In this document: positions 46,298 to 57,100 of the stretch, piece by piece
How the letters are laid out: each line of letters begins with the position of its first letter
How positions within the stretch are numbered: position 1 is the first letter of the stretch
NCBI GenBank assembly: GCA_963920575.1
Contig: OY986972.1
Coordinates: 18,671,271 to 18,735,270 of the forward strand
DNA length: 64,000 nt
Direction: 5' to 3'
Source of the DNA: Narthecium ossifragum
Lineage: Eukaryota > Streptophyta > Magnoliopsida > Dioscoreales > Nartheciaceae
Notes under the pieces: generated by a model
Database searches by the model: none
What the model was told of the DNA's origin: nothing
The model's input: the letters and a program-made list of their open reading frames with translations, nothing else
Position numbers and translations under genes: made by a program

Positions 46298-47570
46298 TGA
46301 TAAGTGTATAAAAGTGTATTTCGAACACTACTTCATTAGGTTTAATTGCTAAATTATGAAGATTATTTGGACATTTCAATGATTATTTTCTATTTTTAGG
46401 TTCAGTTTACATAGTGTCCAAACTTAAGTGATTGCCGGTGATTTTATTGCAGGAATTAATTTAAGAAGAGCTTGTCCAGCCAATACCAATCAAGACAGCC
46501 ATCCTCTTAATCAAGACCTATCATGTGAAACCCAATTCAAGTGGGCTTAATCCAACCATGATTAAGACCTGGAATACATGAGAGAGTCGGATTAGTAAAT
46601 TCAGCAAACATGGAATTGCTGAGATCCCGATTTGGAAACCTTTCTACACAGCCATCAATAGTTCGATGATATCTTCCTCGTCTGACATCGGATTCAGGTG
46701 CTGCAAGCTCCTATGGAAATCTGACTCGATGGGCTACAAATATTTCTGAAATAGTCGTGTCCAAATTCGGAAGTTTTCTTAGCGAAAATCGGTCCTGCTG
46801 CTAGGGCGTTTTTGAAGATGGGGATTGCTATAAAAACGAGGTTTTGGAGAAGAGGCAAGGGGGTTCCGGGGAGAGAAGAACCAGGGTGACTCTACAACGA
46901 GGAGGAAGAGAAGAACCTTCATCTCCATGGCCATGTAGTTATTCCATGCAAGGCGGAGGGGCGATCAAGCTTGAATAAGAGTTTTTCTACTCATTTGAAA
47001 TCCTGTTTTGATTTTATTGTTGATACAACTCTTGTATGGATATGTTTTCCAATTTATTTTAGATCTTTTGAATGTGCTAGGTTGGGATTTGATTATTTTC
47101 ATATAGTTAGTGATGCCCTTGAGTATGGTTTGATTTGTTGTTCCATTGTTAACTGGATTTACTGATGCGTTATTTTTTGAGCATATCGTCGTCATGAGGG
47201 TTAAAATCTTTGCTGCGTTATCGTTTGAATATATCGTTATCTTTGAATTTAATTGAACATGGTAATAGTTGTATGATTCATAAAGGGAGAATGATTCATG
47301 AGAGTTACTTTTGTTACTTGCTATGATTTGTAGTTCAATATGTTCTGATTGGGATGTGAATCCGCCAATTGCATATCTAACAGGATTGGAGATGAGAGAA
47401 ATACTCGAGTTCAAGTGAGAGATCCCCAATGCCATGCCACTTTAAACCTTAAGAAACTTCTCCAAAACACTCAATTTTTGTTTGCTTTCAATTCTAACAT
47501 AATTGACTTTGCTTTTTTACTATTCTATTTTTATCCTCACGTAATTGTGTAATTCTAGCTACTCTCCTAG
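46298..47570 (+). repeat. Probable 3' LTR of an Athila/Tat-like element
   Basis: It begins TGATAAGTGTATAAAAGTG after a polypurine tract. The body has the same order of features as the other Athila-like LTRs (TATAAAAACGAGG near 46830, a GAGAGAAGAA leader, then AT-rich). The right limit near 47570 is set by the start of gypsy integrase codons; a CA end was not pinned down. Confidence 0.5.
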
Positions 47571-48166
47571 GGGGAATGACGCGATTTGGGTCATCGTTGA
47601 TCGATTGACCAAGTCGGCGCACTTCCTGGTCTATGCGGACAACAGACTCAACAGACAAGTTGGGCAGTTTGTACATCAGAGAGACTAGTGCAGATCAGGC
47701 AGAGACTTCTGACGGCTCAAATCCGGCAGAAGAGTTATGCATATCAGAAGTGATGCCGCTTGAGTTCGCCTTTGGCGACAGAGTGTTCATGCGAGCAGCG
47801 CCGTACAGAGGGTCAGTCAGGTTTGGTAGTGGTGGCAAGTTGACGCCGAGGTTCATTGGGCCGTTCGAGATCCTAGAGAGGATTGACGAGATAGCCTACC
47901 ATTTGAACCTTCCTCAGCACATGTCAGCTGTGCACCCGACGTTTCACGTGTCGATGCTGAGGAAGTATCACCCAGACCCGTCTCATGTCATCAGGGTGGA
48001 TGGCATCGAGTTTGAGGCAGACACGACGTTCGTTGAGCAGCCCATTCAGGTACTTGACCGGAGGGATCAGGTCATGCGGGGCAAGACGATTCCCCTGGTC
48101 AAGGTACTGTGGAGGCACAGAGGCGTCGAGGACATGACTTGGGAGCGCGAGGCGCGCATGCGGTAG
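47571..48166 (+). pseudogene. Gypsy chromovirus integrase C-terminus, internally deleted
   Basis: 47573-47690 reads NDAIWVIVDRLTKSAHFL and TDSTDKLGSLYIRE, the start of the integrase core. The core then stops and jumps to LVQIRQRLLTAQIRQKSY, losing most of the catalytic domain with a frame change. From 47750 to 48166 an intact frame reads PLEFAFGDRVFMRAAP, LTPRFIGPFEILERI, AYHLNLPQHMSAVHPTFHVS and MLRKYHPDPSHVI. It ends in a chromodomain-like VLWRHRGVEDMTWERE. This is the gypsy Tekay/Del type, where the chromodomain guides integration to heterochromatin. An integrase lacking its core cannot work. The 3' LTR follows at 48292. Confidence 0.85.
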
Positions 48167-48291
48167 GAGTATCCGTACTTGTTTCCATCTCGTGGTAGCA
48201 TTTGTCATGTCTTCTAGTGTAGCTGCTTTTATGTTTTTGAGCTTTATCTTTATCGAATCTTGGGACGAAATTTCCTTTAAGGGTATTAGGA

Positions 48292-50462
48292 TGTGAGGAC
48301 ATGTCCCTCTACTCCTGAGTCGACTACCTGGGTCATGTGATATGACTTGAAAAGTGTCATGGCTTAACGCGCCCGATCAAAATTACAAATTTATAATCAA
48401 ACTACTAACTAACAACTTTAGGATAGCTAGCAGTGAGTCGGAGTCGAATCCGCAGGGAATGCATAGGAAAGTAATTAAACTACTAAATTCAATCTGAGTA
48501 TTCCTACCGATAAGTTGGGAAAAGGTTTAGAATTGAAATTAAACTAAGTTCATACTAAAGGATTAATAAATACGAGAAAAGGTACCAGGGAATTCTTAAT
48601 CAATAACCATGATTCTACCATGTCTTCCTAAGATTAGGGCACATTAATCACGCTGAATGGCTTTCCTAATAGTTGATAAGTGAATAGCTAGTTCTCCTTA
48701 TCACTCAATAAGTTCTGGTTAGGATTCCTTGTTGGCAAGAACAATTACCTAAATATCAGTGACCGAATGATTAGTTACGTTCACTGCTAATGAACCCTCT
48801 GATTAGGATGAATTCATCGCAAATAGTAGTACTGATATGGATTTAGGTGTAAAGTCAAGATGGTTCTAGCACCTTGAGGTCGCCAAATAGAATGTATCAA
48901 GGATTAGCAGTTAACCTAGTGGTTCTAGCACTAGCGTAGTGTTACTAGCACTTACGAGAGCCCTAATCTTGAATTAAGATGAATAACGGATTAAAAGTTG
49001 GTCATAATGGTTCTAGCATTATGTGTAATGGTCCTAGCATCACAAGACTCTTAATCACGAGAGGAAAATTCTCACATTCATAGTTCTAGCATGAATGCTT
49101 TGATGAGAATCTCTAATCTCAAGCCCTAACATGCTCAAGACCTAGATCTATGGCATAAAAGAACAAATCATTCATCCACAATAATAAAAATCATACCAAG
49201 TTCATAAAGAAATTAAGATCAATCCATACAAACCATTCAAGAAGGTGTACCAGCCCTAAATCTTAGAAATCCTTAATAGAAATCTTAGTTACATCATAAG
49301 AATTCATTAGTAAAAGTTTAGCTACTCATCTTTAAGAAGGAGATCCGTCGATAAAGGTTGTCGCCACGCTCCACCCATGGATCTTCCCCCAAAGATCTAA
49401 CCTAACCTGTGTAAAAGAAGGAAGAAAAAGGACCAAGAAGGCTCAGCAAAAGGGCCCAGGAAGAGCCTCCCAAATTCGGATTAAAAATCATATATATATG
49501 GGAACTCCCAAAACTAGGGTTTAGTTGAGTTGGACTCTAGCACAACTCGGATTTCCTGAATTGATCCTGACAGCCTATTCTGGTCGCAACTGGGTCCAAT
49601 CCGTCTCGAATCTGAAAACGAGTCCAACACGAAAGATGTAGATTAGGAAGTCTTCTGTCAGATCCCGAAGATTTCATAATATTCGGAGTTATCTAGAATA
49701 TTTGAAGAATATTCTCTTAAGCTTTGATGGTGCAGCTTTAAGCTTATGTCTGTTCATGTATTCTTCAAATCTGCTATCACACTATCAGGAATCTCGGAAA
49801 GTATCCAACAGAAACGTTGTAGATCTCTGAGTCTTCTACAATATCTCAAAGTTTCAGAATATTTGGACCTTTGTAAAATATCTGGAGAATATATTACTGA
49901 CGGTCGATGAAGTAGTTTATTTAGTCATTTTAGCCGAATTTCCTGCATTTCTTCTCAAAGCATGATTAAACCTGAAATCAACTAACAAACTATCAAATAC
50001 AAACACTCTTGGGCTAACAAAGGTAATTTAAGGGGTTTAATTATGAATATTAAGTGACTCATCATCAGGCCCCTGGCTTGTTTGCTTGTTTCGCGTCGAG
50101 TGCGCGATCCAATGGATCATATTGTATTGTGGGCAGCAAGGGCAATTTGGTAAATTATGCCTTGTCTGTTTGTTTCACACATGCGTAGTGCACACACAAC
50201 CCTATGTTTGATTTATGTGCTTGTTAGAACCTTAGGCAGGCTTTGAATTGAAAGATCCAAGCTCAGGCGCGAGAAAGCTTGTCTTTAGGACAGCTGGCGG
50301 CCCATGTGTGATCGGTCGCTCCTGGTAGCGATCGATCGGACCTATGTCGATTATCTGGATAAGGATGCAACACAAACCGACCTAGTTCGACCTAGTCTGA
50401 CCGATCTGTCTTAGGACCCATCGATCGGACTCGAGCCTATAAATAAAGGATCGCTCTTGGGC
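48292..50462 (+). repeat. Truncated 3' LTR of the gypsy element, split by another LTR
   Basis: A polypurine-like AAGGGTATTAGGA precedes TGTGAGGACATGTCCCTC at 48292. The LTR runs to 48337, is interrupted by the Athila-like LTR 48338-50065, and resumes at 50066 with TCAGGCCCCTGGCTTG, matching the minus strand of 30890-31090. It carries CGATCGATCGG words at about 50320-50440, a TATAAATAA box near 50441, and breaks off at about 50462 where LINE sequence begins. Confidence 0.8.
48338..50065 (-). mobile_element. Solo LTR, Athila-like, nested in the gypsy 3' LTR (LTR3)
   Basis: The minus-strand ends are TGATGAGTCACTTAATATTC (at 50065) and ...GACACTTTTCAAGTCATATCA (at 48338). Flanks TCATG (48333-48337) and TCAGG (50066-50070) are a 5-bp target duplication with one change; TCAGG is the sequence at the same site in the uninterrupted gypsy LTR near 31050. 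The first half of the LTR follows LTR1/LTR2, whereas the second half follows the solo LTR at 3393-4919. Confidence 0.87.
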
Positions 50463-51424
50463 TAATATCTGGCGGTTGCAAGTGAGTCTGAGGGTCAAAC
50501 AATTCATATGGAAGGTATGTAGGGGGAAGCTGCCGGTGAGGGATCTCCTTTGGAGGTTATGCTTGACATCAAACAGGGATTGCCCTATATGTGGTGTGGA
50601 GCTGGAGACCATCGCTCATGCCCTGTTTGGCTGTGCTTTTGTTCTCAAAGTTGCTCGGATCATTGCTGCTAAGGAGGGATTTGGCCTGCCAAGGTGGAAA
50701 CTTGACATACTGTTGGAGTTATTGGTGGGATCACAAGGAGAGAAGGCCAAGATGGTGAGAGCGTTCATGGCTATGCTCATATGGCTTGTCAGGAAGGACC
50801 GAAAATGCATCATTTTTGAAGATGGCGGTGGAACGACGGAGGCTCTTGCTTGTCGGATGGCATGCTTGGTCAAAGAGCATCTCCACCACCGCTCGACGAA
50901 GGACCAAGGAGGCATGGGTTGTGACTTGCAGGTTATGCAAACGAATGCTTCTTTTGATCCAATCACGCGTCTTGTGGCGACTAGGGCGATTTGTTTCTAA
51001 AGACCTGGTGAGCTTACCTGGGCAGTCGGCTTGCCGGTGAGTGTAAGCTCAGTGGTGCAAGGGGAGATGTCTGCGGTGATGTTTGCGCTTAAGGAGGCCA
51101 AAGCAAGAGGTGTGCACAAAGTAGTAATCGAGTCAGATTCTCTTGAGACTATCCATATTCTTAATGGGTCCAGGCTGTGGCCAAGGGAGGTAGAAGGCCT
51201 AGCTAAGAAAATACGGCATGAGGTTTTGGCTTTTGAGAATGTGTTGTTCCTTCACATAGACAAATCCTGTAACTCTATGGCAAATAGCATTGCTTGCTTT
51301 TGCCGGAGAACACAAACGAGGCTCATTTGATCCCGTGAGGATGGGCTTGATGCCTTGATTGGTATTCTATAACTGCTTGTAACCTTTAGCCTTCGGGCTC
51401 ATCTCTTCAAAAGATAAAAACTAT
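50463..51424 (+). mobile_element. 3' end of a LINE (zf-RVT and RNase H)
   Basis: 50476-51000 reads VKQFIWKVCRGKLPVRDLLW, CPICGVELETIAHALFGC and LVRKDRKCIIFEDG, the zinc-binding reverse transcriptase tail of plant LINEs. 51031-51330 reads VVQGEMSAVMFALKEAKARG, IESDSLETIHILNGS and FLHIDKSCNSMANSIACF, the RVT_3 RNase H. A frame break near 51000 separates the parts. The 3' end (TAGCCTTCGGGCTCATC, then CAAAAGATAAAAAC) matches the LINE at 21524-21981. The endonuclease and most of the polymerase are missing, so the copy is dead. Confidence 0.85.
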
Positions 51425-51727
51425 ACAAAGCAATACAAGAGCCCTAAGGGGGCCGGGTTGAACTTCAATAAGCAAACTATGTGACTTCTTATGCAAGCAA
51501 AGACTAAACTAAGAAAACAAGAGTCCTATTACAACGTAGATAATTACATTAGGAAAGCAATAAAGGACATAAAATAGAATAGGTGAGCAGCTTGACTCGT
51601 GAGCCAACTTGGCCTATTCAAGGGGACTCGCCCAAGCCGGCTCGGCTTGGATCAAGTCCAAGTTGGGCCAGCTGTTGGGCCTTGGGCCCGAATCGATTGC
51701 GGTTCCTGTTTCGAACCATAACAAACC
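51425..51727. other. No gene recognised
   Basis: Unassigned sequence between the LINE and the next element. Confidence 0.5.
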
Positions 51728-53225
51728 ACTTACACCACACTTTAAGATGAAATATCTAAAATACCATTCTCACCACCATTCTCTTTACCATCTCCTTCAC
51801 CACCACCATTGCCGCCACCACCAGCACCACCACTATCACGGTCGTCGTCACAGTCGCCTCCACAACCCCCTCCACCACGTCCATCCTCTCTACCACAAGC
51901 ACCAACACCGTGCCGCTACCACCAGACCCCCTCCTCCATCGCCACCTCCATGACTACCATCAGTCGCGGCGACCACCACCATCGCCTCCACCACCCCCAC
52001 CTCCATCCATCCCTTGTCAAAACCACCACCACACACCGCCACTGGCGCCTCCACCACCTCCTCGTCTACTCTACCCAACCATCCACCGTCGCCAACACTC
52101 CACCGCCTTCGCTACCGGCTGCCACCACCACCACACCACAACCACTACCTGAAGAAGGCGATGGGAGGGTAATTTGGAGGTTAATTTAAAAATATGGTGT
52201 ACTTAATAAATATAGTAATGCATTTAGAATTACCCTAAAATCTAGGGTAATTGCATATGTACCCCTATGATCGATATTACAGAAATACTCCCACATTTTA
52301 TGAAATACCATAGATACCTCCAAAATCATGGTTATTTTACAAAAAAAAGCTTCACGGGTACTTTATGAAGAATACTTCGTGAATATTCCTCATGGAGAAA
52401 GAGGGTGGACGGCAGAGAGAAGGCGAGGGGAGGGTAGGAGAGAGTAAGAAAGAGCGTGAGAGATAGCGTCAAGGCAAGAGAGAGGGCATGAGAGAGAAAG
52501 AGCGAGAAAGAGAGAGGGTGGAGTAGGAGAGAGAATGAGAGTGGGGCAAGGGAAGGACAGATCAGGGCAAGACATACATATGCCATGTGGCGAACATATG
52601 TTTTGTACTCATGCCACATGGCATACATCAAGTAATACCACCTCTATATATCTACACTAATACAAGCGCGCTTGCGTGCATATTTGTGGGAGCATTTAAG
52701 TGATTTGCCCTACAATACTTAGCCCTTTATCATGGTTATATTAGTTATCTAAATAAAATTGACTGGAAGAGCATTTTTCTAAGTTAATTTCTAAGTTAAC
52801 AAAGATTTCAAAGGTATTTATGATATTTTAAAAAATGTGAAAGTTCTTTCTTAAATACTAAACAGATGTTGGTGGTGAGAGTGGTGGAGGCAGCCGGTGG
52901 TGGGAGTGGTGGCGCATACAAAAGATGGTGGGGGTGGAGACGTAGGCTGTGGTGAGTACGATAGTGGTGGTGAAGGTGATGGTGGCTATGGTACTGGTTG
53001 TGGCAATGGATGGCGATGGTTGGGGTGGAGATGATGGTGGTGATGGATCTGATGGCGATGGATGTACAGGGGAGTCAACGACAGCAACTAGACATGGTCG
53101 TGCTAGTAGAGGTGGAGCGGCGACAACAAGTAGTGATGGACATGGTGGCGATGCTGATGTGGTGTACATAGTGCATGAGCTAATACAGTATTTTGGTCTA
53201 GATATTTTCTACTAAAGTGTGGTGT
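51728..53225. mobile_element. Candidate inverted-arm element with CAC-rich arms
   Basis: The left end ACACCACACTTTAAGATG with AAATATCTAAA is mirrored at the right by TTTAGATATTTT-like and AAAGTGTGGTGT sequence (53190-53225). The arms are CAC/CCA-rich on the left (51760-52150) and GGT/GTG-rich on the right (52860-53170). Long Pro/His or Gly/Val frames in the arms are compositional. The centre holds a GA-rich tract. No target duplication was found. Confidence 0.45.
52395..52555. repeat. GA-rich polypurine tract
   Basis: About 160 bp of almost pure GAGAGA/GGAGAG/AAGAGC sequence. The minus-strand Leu/Ser-rich frames across it are compositional. Confidence 0.85.
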
Positions 53226-54100
53226 AGATAGCAAAAATAGCAATGTAGATGGAATTTCCACTTATCTAATATCCTTTTGTAAGGGTAAATATGTAAGACC
53301 TTTTGTAAGGGTACATATATAATTGACCCTAAAAGCTATCAAATATCAAATATTGTTTAGTAAAAACACACACTGTTGTTTATGTCCAATAATCCACTAC
53401 CAAACCTATAAACATAGTGTTCTGTAATATACTACCAACCACATTAACCAAACATGTAAACATAGTGTTCTATAATGGACTACCAAACACATTAACATAG
53501 ATTTTAGTAGTGGACCACCAAACATATAAGACCGTGGTTCACTCACCAATAAAGGTAGTGCATATAGTACCCTATCAAATAACCAAGAAAATCAATCGAA
53601 CATTGTCAAAAGGCTGATTGTGATTTATGAATTGTTAGAGATGTAATTATTCCTAACCACATTAATGAGCAGCCAGTTTGCCTGGAGCAATCAAGATCAG
53701 AATGCAGAAACTGCGAAATTGACCATAAAGACCGTCAAATTGGAAAACCAAGAAAAACACCCGCAAGGCATGGATTCTCTCTACAGGATGAAGGCTAATA
53801 ATCAGATCAGAAAAGGTACAAAGCATTAACCAAAGTGGTCATGGAAATAATACATGTTCCTCCTGCACTCGCCAGATGCACTGCCTCCCACACAAAACCA
53901 ATTATAGGTTTGTAGCTAAAAATTAGAAGAGCTTCCACTCTACATGATTGAAGTATCCCGCCAAGAGAATCAAGATCAGCAACTAGGTAGGAGTCAATCT
54001 CATCTCAGTAAGTCGAGGAAATTTCTGCAATCAAACAATCTTTTTTACCCGGCATACACTTGCTGCCCGGTACAAACTGACTCTCCCTCGAATTGTTCAA
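53226..54100. other. Intergenic sequence and 3' UTR of the PP2A gene
   Basis: 53370-53520 has an imperfect repeat of about 46-48 bp containing AACATAGTGTTCT(G/A)TAAT and ACTACCAA. From about 53600 to 54100, downstream of the PP2A stop codon on the minus strand, the sequence is likely 3' UTR. No polyadenylation signal was assigned. Confidence 0.4.
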
Positions 54101-57100
54101 TCACAGGAAATAGTCAGGTGTTCTCCGTGTTACATCAGGTTCTCCTCTCCTAGGTGCTGGCTCAAACTGCAAGGCAGATCACAGAACTTACACTTGGTCA
54201 TCTTTAGAACAAGCCATAACAAGTGTCAGATTGCATGAAAAATGTATCCAAGAACTACAATAAGCTGGCCACTTTGAGTGACTAGACATATTTATTCAAA
54301 TTCTATCACAACAAATTTCCTGATTAGGACATATGGTGAGACCTTAAAGTTATTAAGCAGATAAAAACATTTTGATATCATATTTAACACTAATGGAGTC
54401 TTGTGCAACCTTATATAAACAGGTTTAGTAACTGCTGGTACTGGTGGGTATCAGATGTTCATTCACATATCATTCAGAAAGTATATAAGTGATGTTGATC
54501 AACATTAAAAGTGCACATAAAGCTTTTTTTTAATAAGGTGATATAACCAGAGAAATAATTTCCCAGCATCAACAGAATGCAGACCAGAGCTTTCATTGGG
54601 AATCAACTACTCCGATGAAATAAATTCAAAGCATGTTCAGGATCAATCATCCTGATCCTGATGGTGGTTGTTATGCTACAACAAGAACATAATTTGGAGC
54701 ACGCTGTTGTCCAGTACTGCGTATTCTTACAACTTCCTCTTATGCCCAACACAAAATAATTGCGCATGGTTTTCTGAGTTCTCCTAGAGTGACTCAAAAC
54801 AATTCCAGCTTTTGTACAAAGAGAATCTTATGCAGATGAATTTATACATTCTAGAAGACTCAAAGCAATGATGATTTCAGTGTGTCAAGCAGAAAACATC
54901 ATGAATATTCCATCAATGGGGGAGAGAGGGAGGGAAGGAGTGAGGAGGGAGAGACCTGGATAAATGTGTGCCCCTTGCAGTCATCGACTTCCAAGATCGA
55001 AGCCATGTTCCCACATCGATAGCAGTAATTAGGCGCACTAAATATAGTAACCACCTTTTGATCCTGCATAAGATAATCATAATTAATTGAAGCAACAACT
55101 AAAAACAACTAGAAAATAATGATAGTGAGAAGCACTCTTACATGTCCCCAGTTATACCCCTCCATTACTAACTGATGAGCTCTTGCAATCAGTTTGAGAT
55201 TGTTGGTATGATTAAATTGCTCTGATATATCCTGAAATGACCAAATTGTTTGAGTAAAAATAACACCTCTTCATATCATTGAGAAGGCAAGTACATTACT
55301 TGGCCAAACGTATATCCAGCTCCACGAGGAGAAATACCCCAACCGCATCGATCGTCTGGATCAGACCACAAAAGATCGCACATAGGGCCTTCATGAGGTA
55401 CTTCTTGAACTCGATCAAAGTTGCGTATGTTATCAAGGGTCTCAATAGATGGGGATAGCCCACCATGCAGACAAAATATTTCCGATTCAACCTACAGAAT
55501 ATCCAGAAAAGAAACAGGTTGGGAAGGTGCTTTTAGAATATATATTTATCTATGTAATATGTCCTCAATAAAGAAGTCAATTTTTTCTCTAAATTATCTG
55601 TGGCTCCACTATCGCACCACTTTATGAAGAAAGACAATATCTCATTTGTTAGAAGCCATAAATATACAATAGAAAAGAAATCTGACGCATAAAGACAACC
55701 TAAAGAGAGGCAAAGACAAATGCAGAAAGATGGGATACCAACCAATGCTGTCAATGGAAAATAATCAAAGAGATCTGTGAAAATTTTCCAAACGTTTGCA
55801 TTACCATATCTGCACAAAGATAATACACTGTCAGTAACCTCATCTATGGGATGAGATTAAAAATAACCCAAAGACCTAGCGAGTGTAATCTCTAGATCCA
55901 TTGAACTGTGAAAATACCAAAAATTAGCTTCTTAATGGGGATGCTATTTTCAAGAGAAGTTTCAGTACCAGATTTCAGATAAAGCCAACTATGAAAAAGG
56001 GGCTGTCTATGATGCTTGTGAAAATGACATACTATACATCCTTGACTAAGGTCTAAAGTGGCCTCCGCTTCTCCTCAATTGTACTATGCAATGCAGAAAT
56101 AAATCATCCACTAACCTAAAGACAGTTCCATAAATGTAGACGTACTTCTCTCCAGGCTACCAGAATGTGGTTTGCCCCACAGGATCTTTGCTCTCTGATG
56201 GTAGCAGTTATTATTCCTCTTTTTCCCATATAATGAACTATAGACCTTCATGGCATAGGGTGGTAAAAATTAACGAGCAGCTCGAGCTCAGCTCGATAAT
56301 AGGCTTGATCAAGCTCGTTTCAAATCAAAATGAGCCGAGTAGATCTACCAGTCTAGCTTGATAATAGGCTTTACACAATATCCAATACTACCAGTCTAGC
56401 CCTAAAGCAAAATCCACCAGAAATGGAGCATATCTTTCCCCAAGAACTTGCTTGACATGAAAAAATCAGGTGCACTGGTAAATACATCTCATGCCAATTC
56501 AGACTGATCACATTGCATGCATGTCCAGCGGGAAATTTAAGAAGAAAAATAGTTGGACAAACCTAAATTCCCCTATTCGATCAAAAGCTACCAATACATA
56601 AGAGCATTCTTCCACAAGTGTATAATAACATAATCAGGGCATCTCCCAATCATATTAATGAATACTCATGGAAACTTATTTCAAGAAAGCTAGCAACAAA
56701 TAAACAAGCAAAGAAGACAAAATGGAAACATTTGCTTAGAAACTGCAGCATAGACATACAAAGCATTCAATCACACAGCGAAGAACAATTCAAGAGCACA
56801 AAAAAAGAACTCACTTTCTTAAGCATTCGTCATAGAATCCATAAACTTGCGTGATCTGCAAGTGGCCAGATTACTTTCAGTTCAAAACTTTTGTTGATCA
56901 AATTACCTTTCAGAAGTTCGTGATAGTTTCACAATTGTAGATAAAAGCCTCCATTAAGTGACATGAAATATGCAGAACGCATATCAAGAACTTTATAAGG
57001 CCATAACACAAGTTTGCTCCATTTCAGATGGAAACAGCCATCCAACAAAAGGCTACAATCATTATCAAATAGTTGGAACAGATACCTGACGGCTCTCATG

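Noticed and set aside
51609..52189. His/Pro-rich protein genes
   Set aside because: The frames result from CAC/CCA triplet bias; the opposite strand in the mirrored arm gives Gly/Val-rich frames of the same kind.
54101..55491. PP6-type (FyPP) phosphatase
   Set aside because: [11 protein letters not shown] and the [25 protein letters not shown] tail first suggested PP6, but [31 protein letters not shown] and [15 protein letters not shown] are those of PP2A subfamily II.
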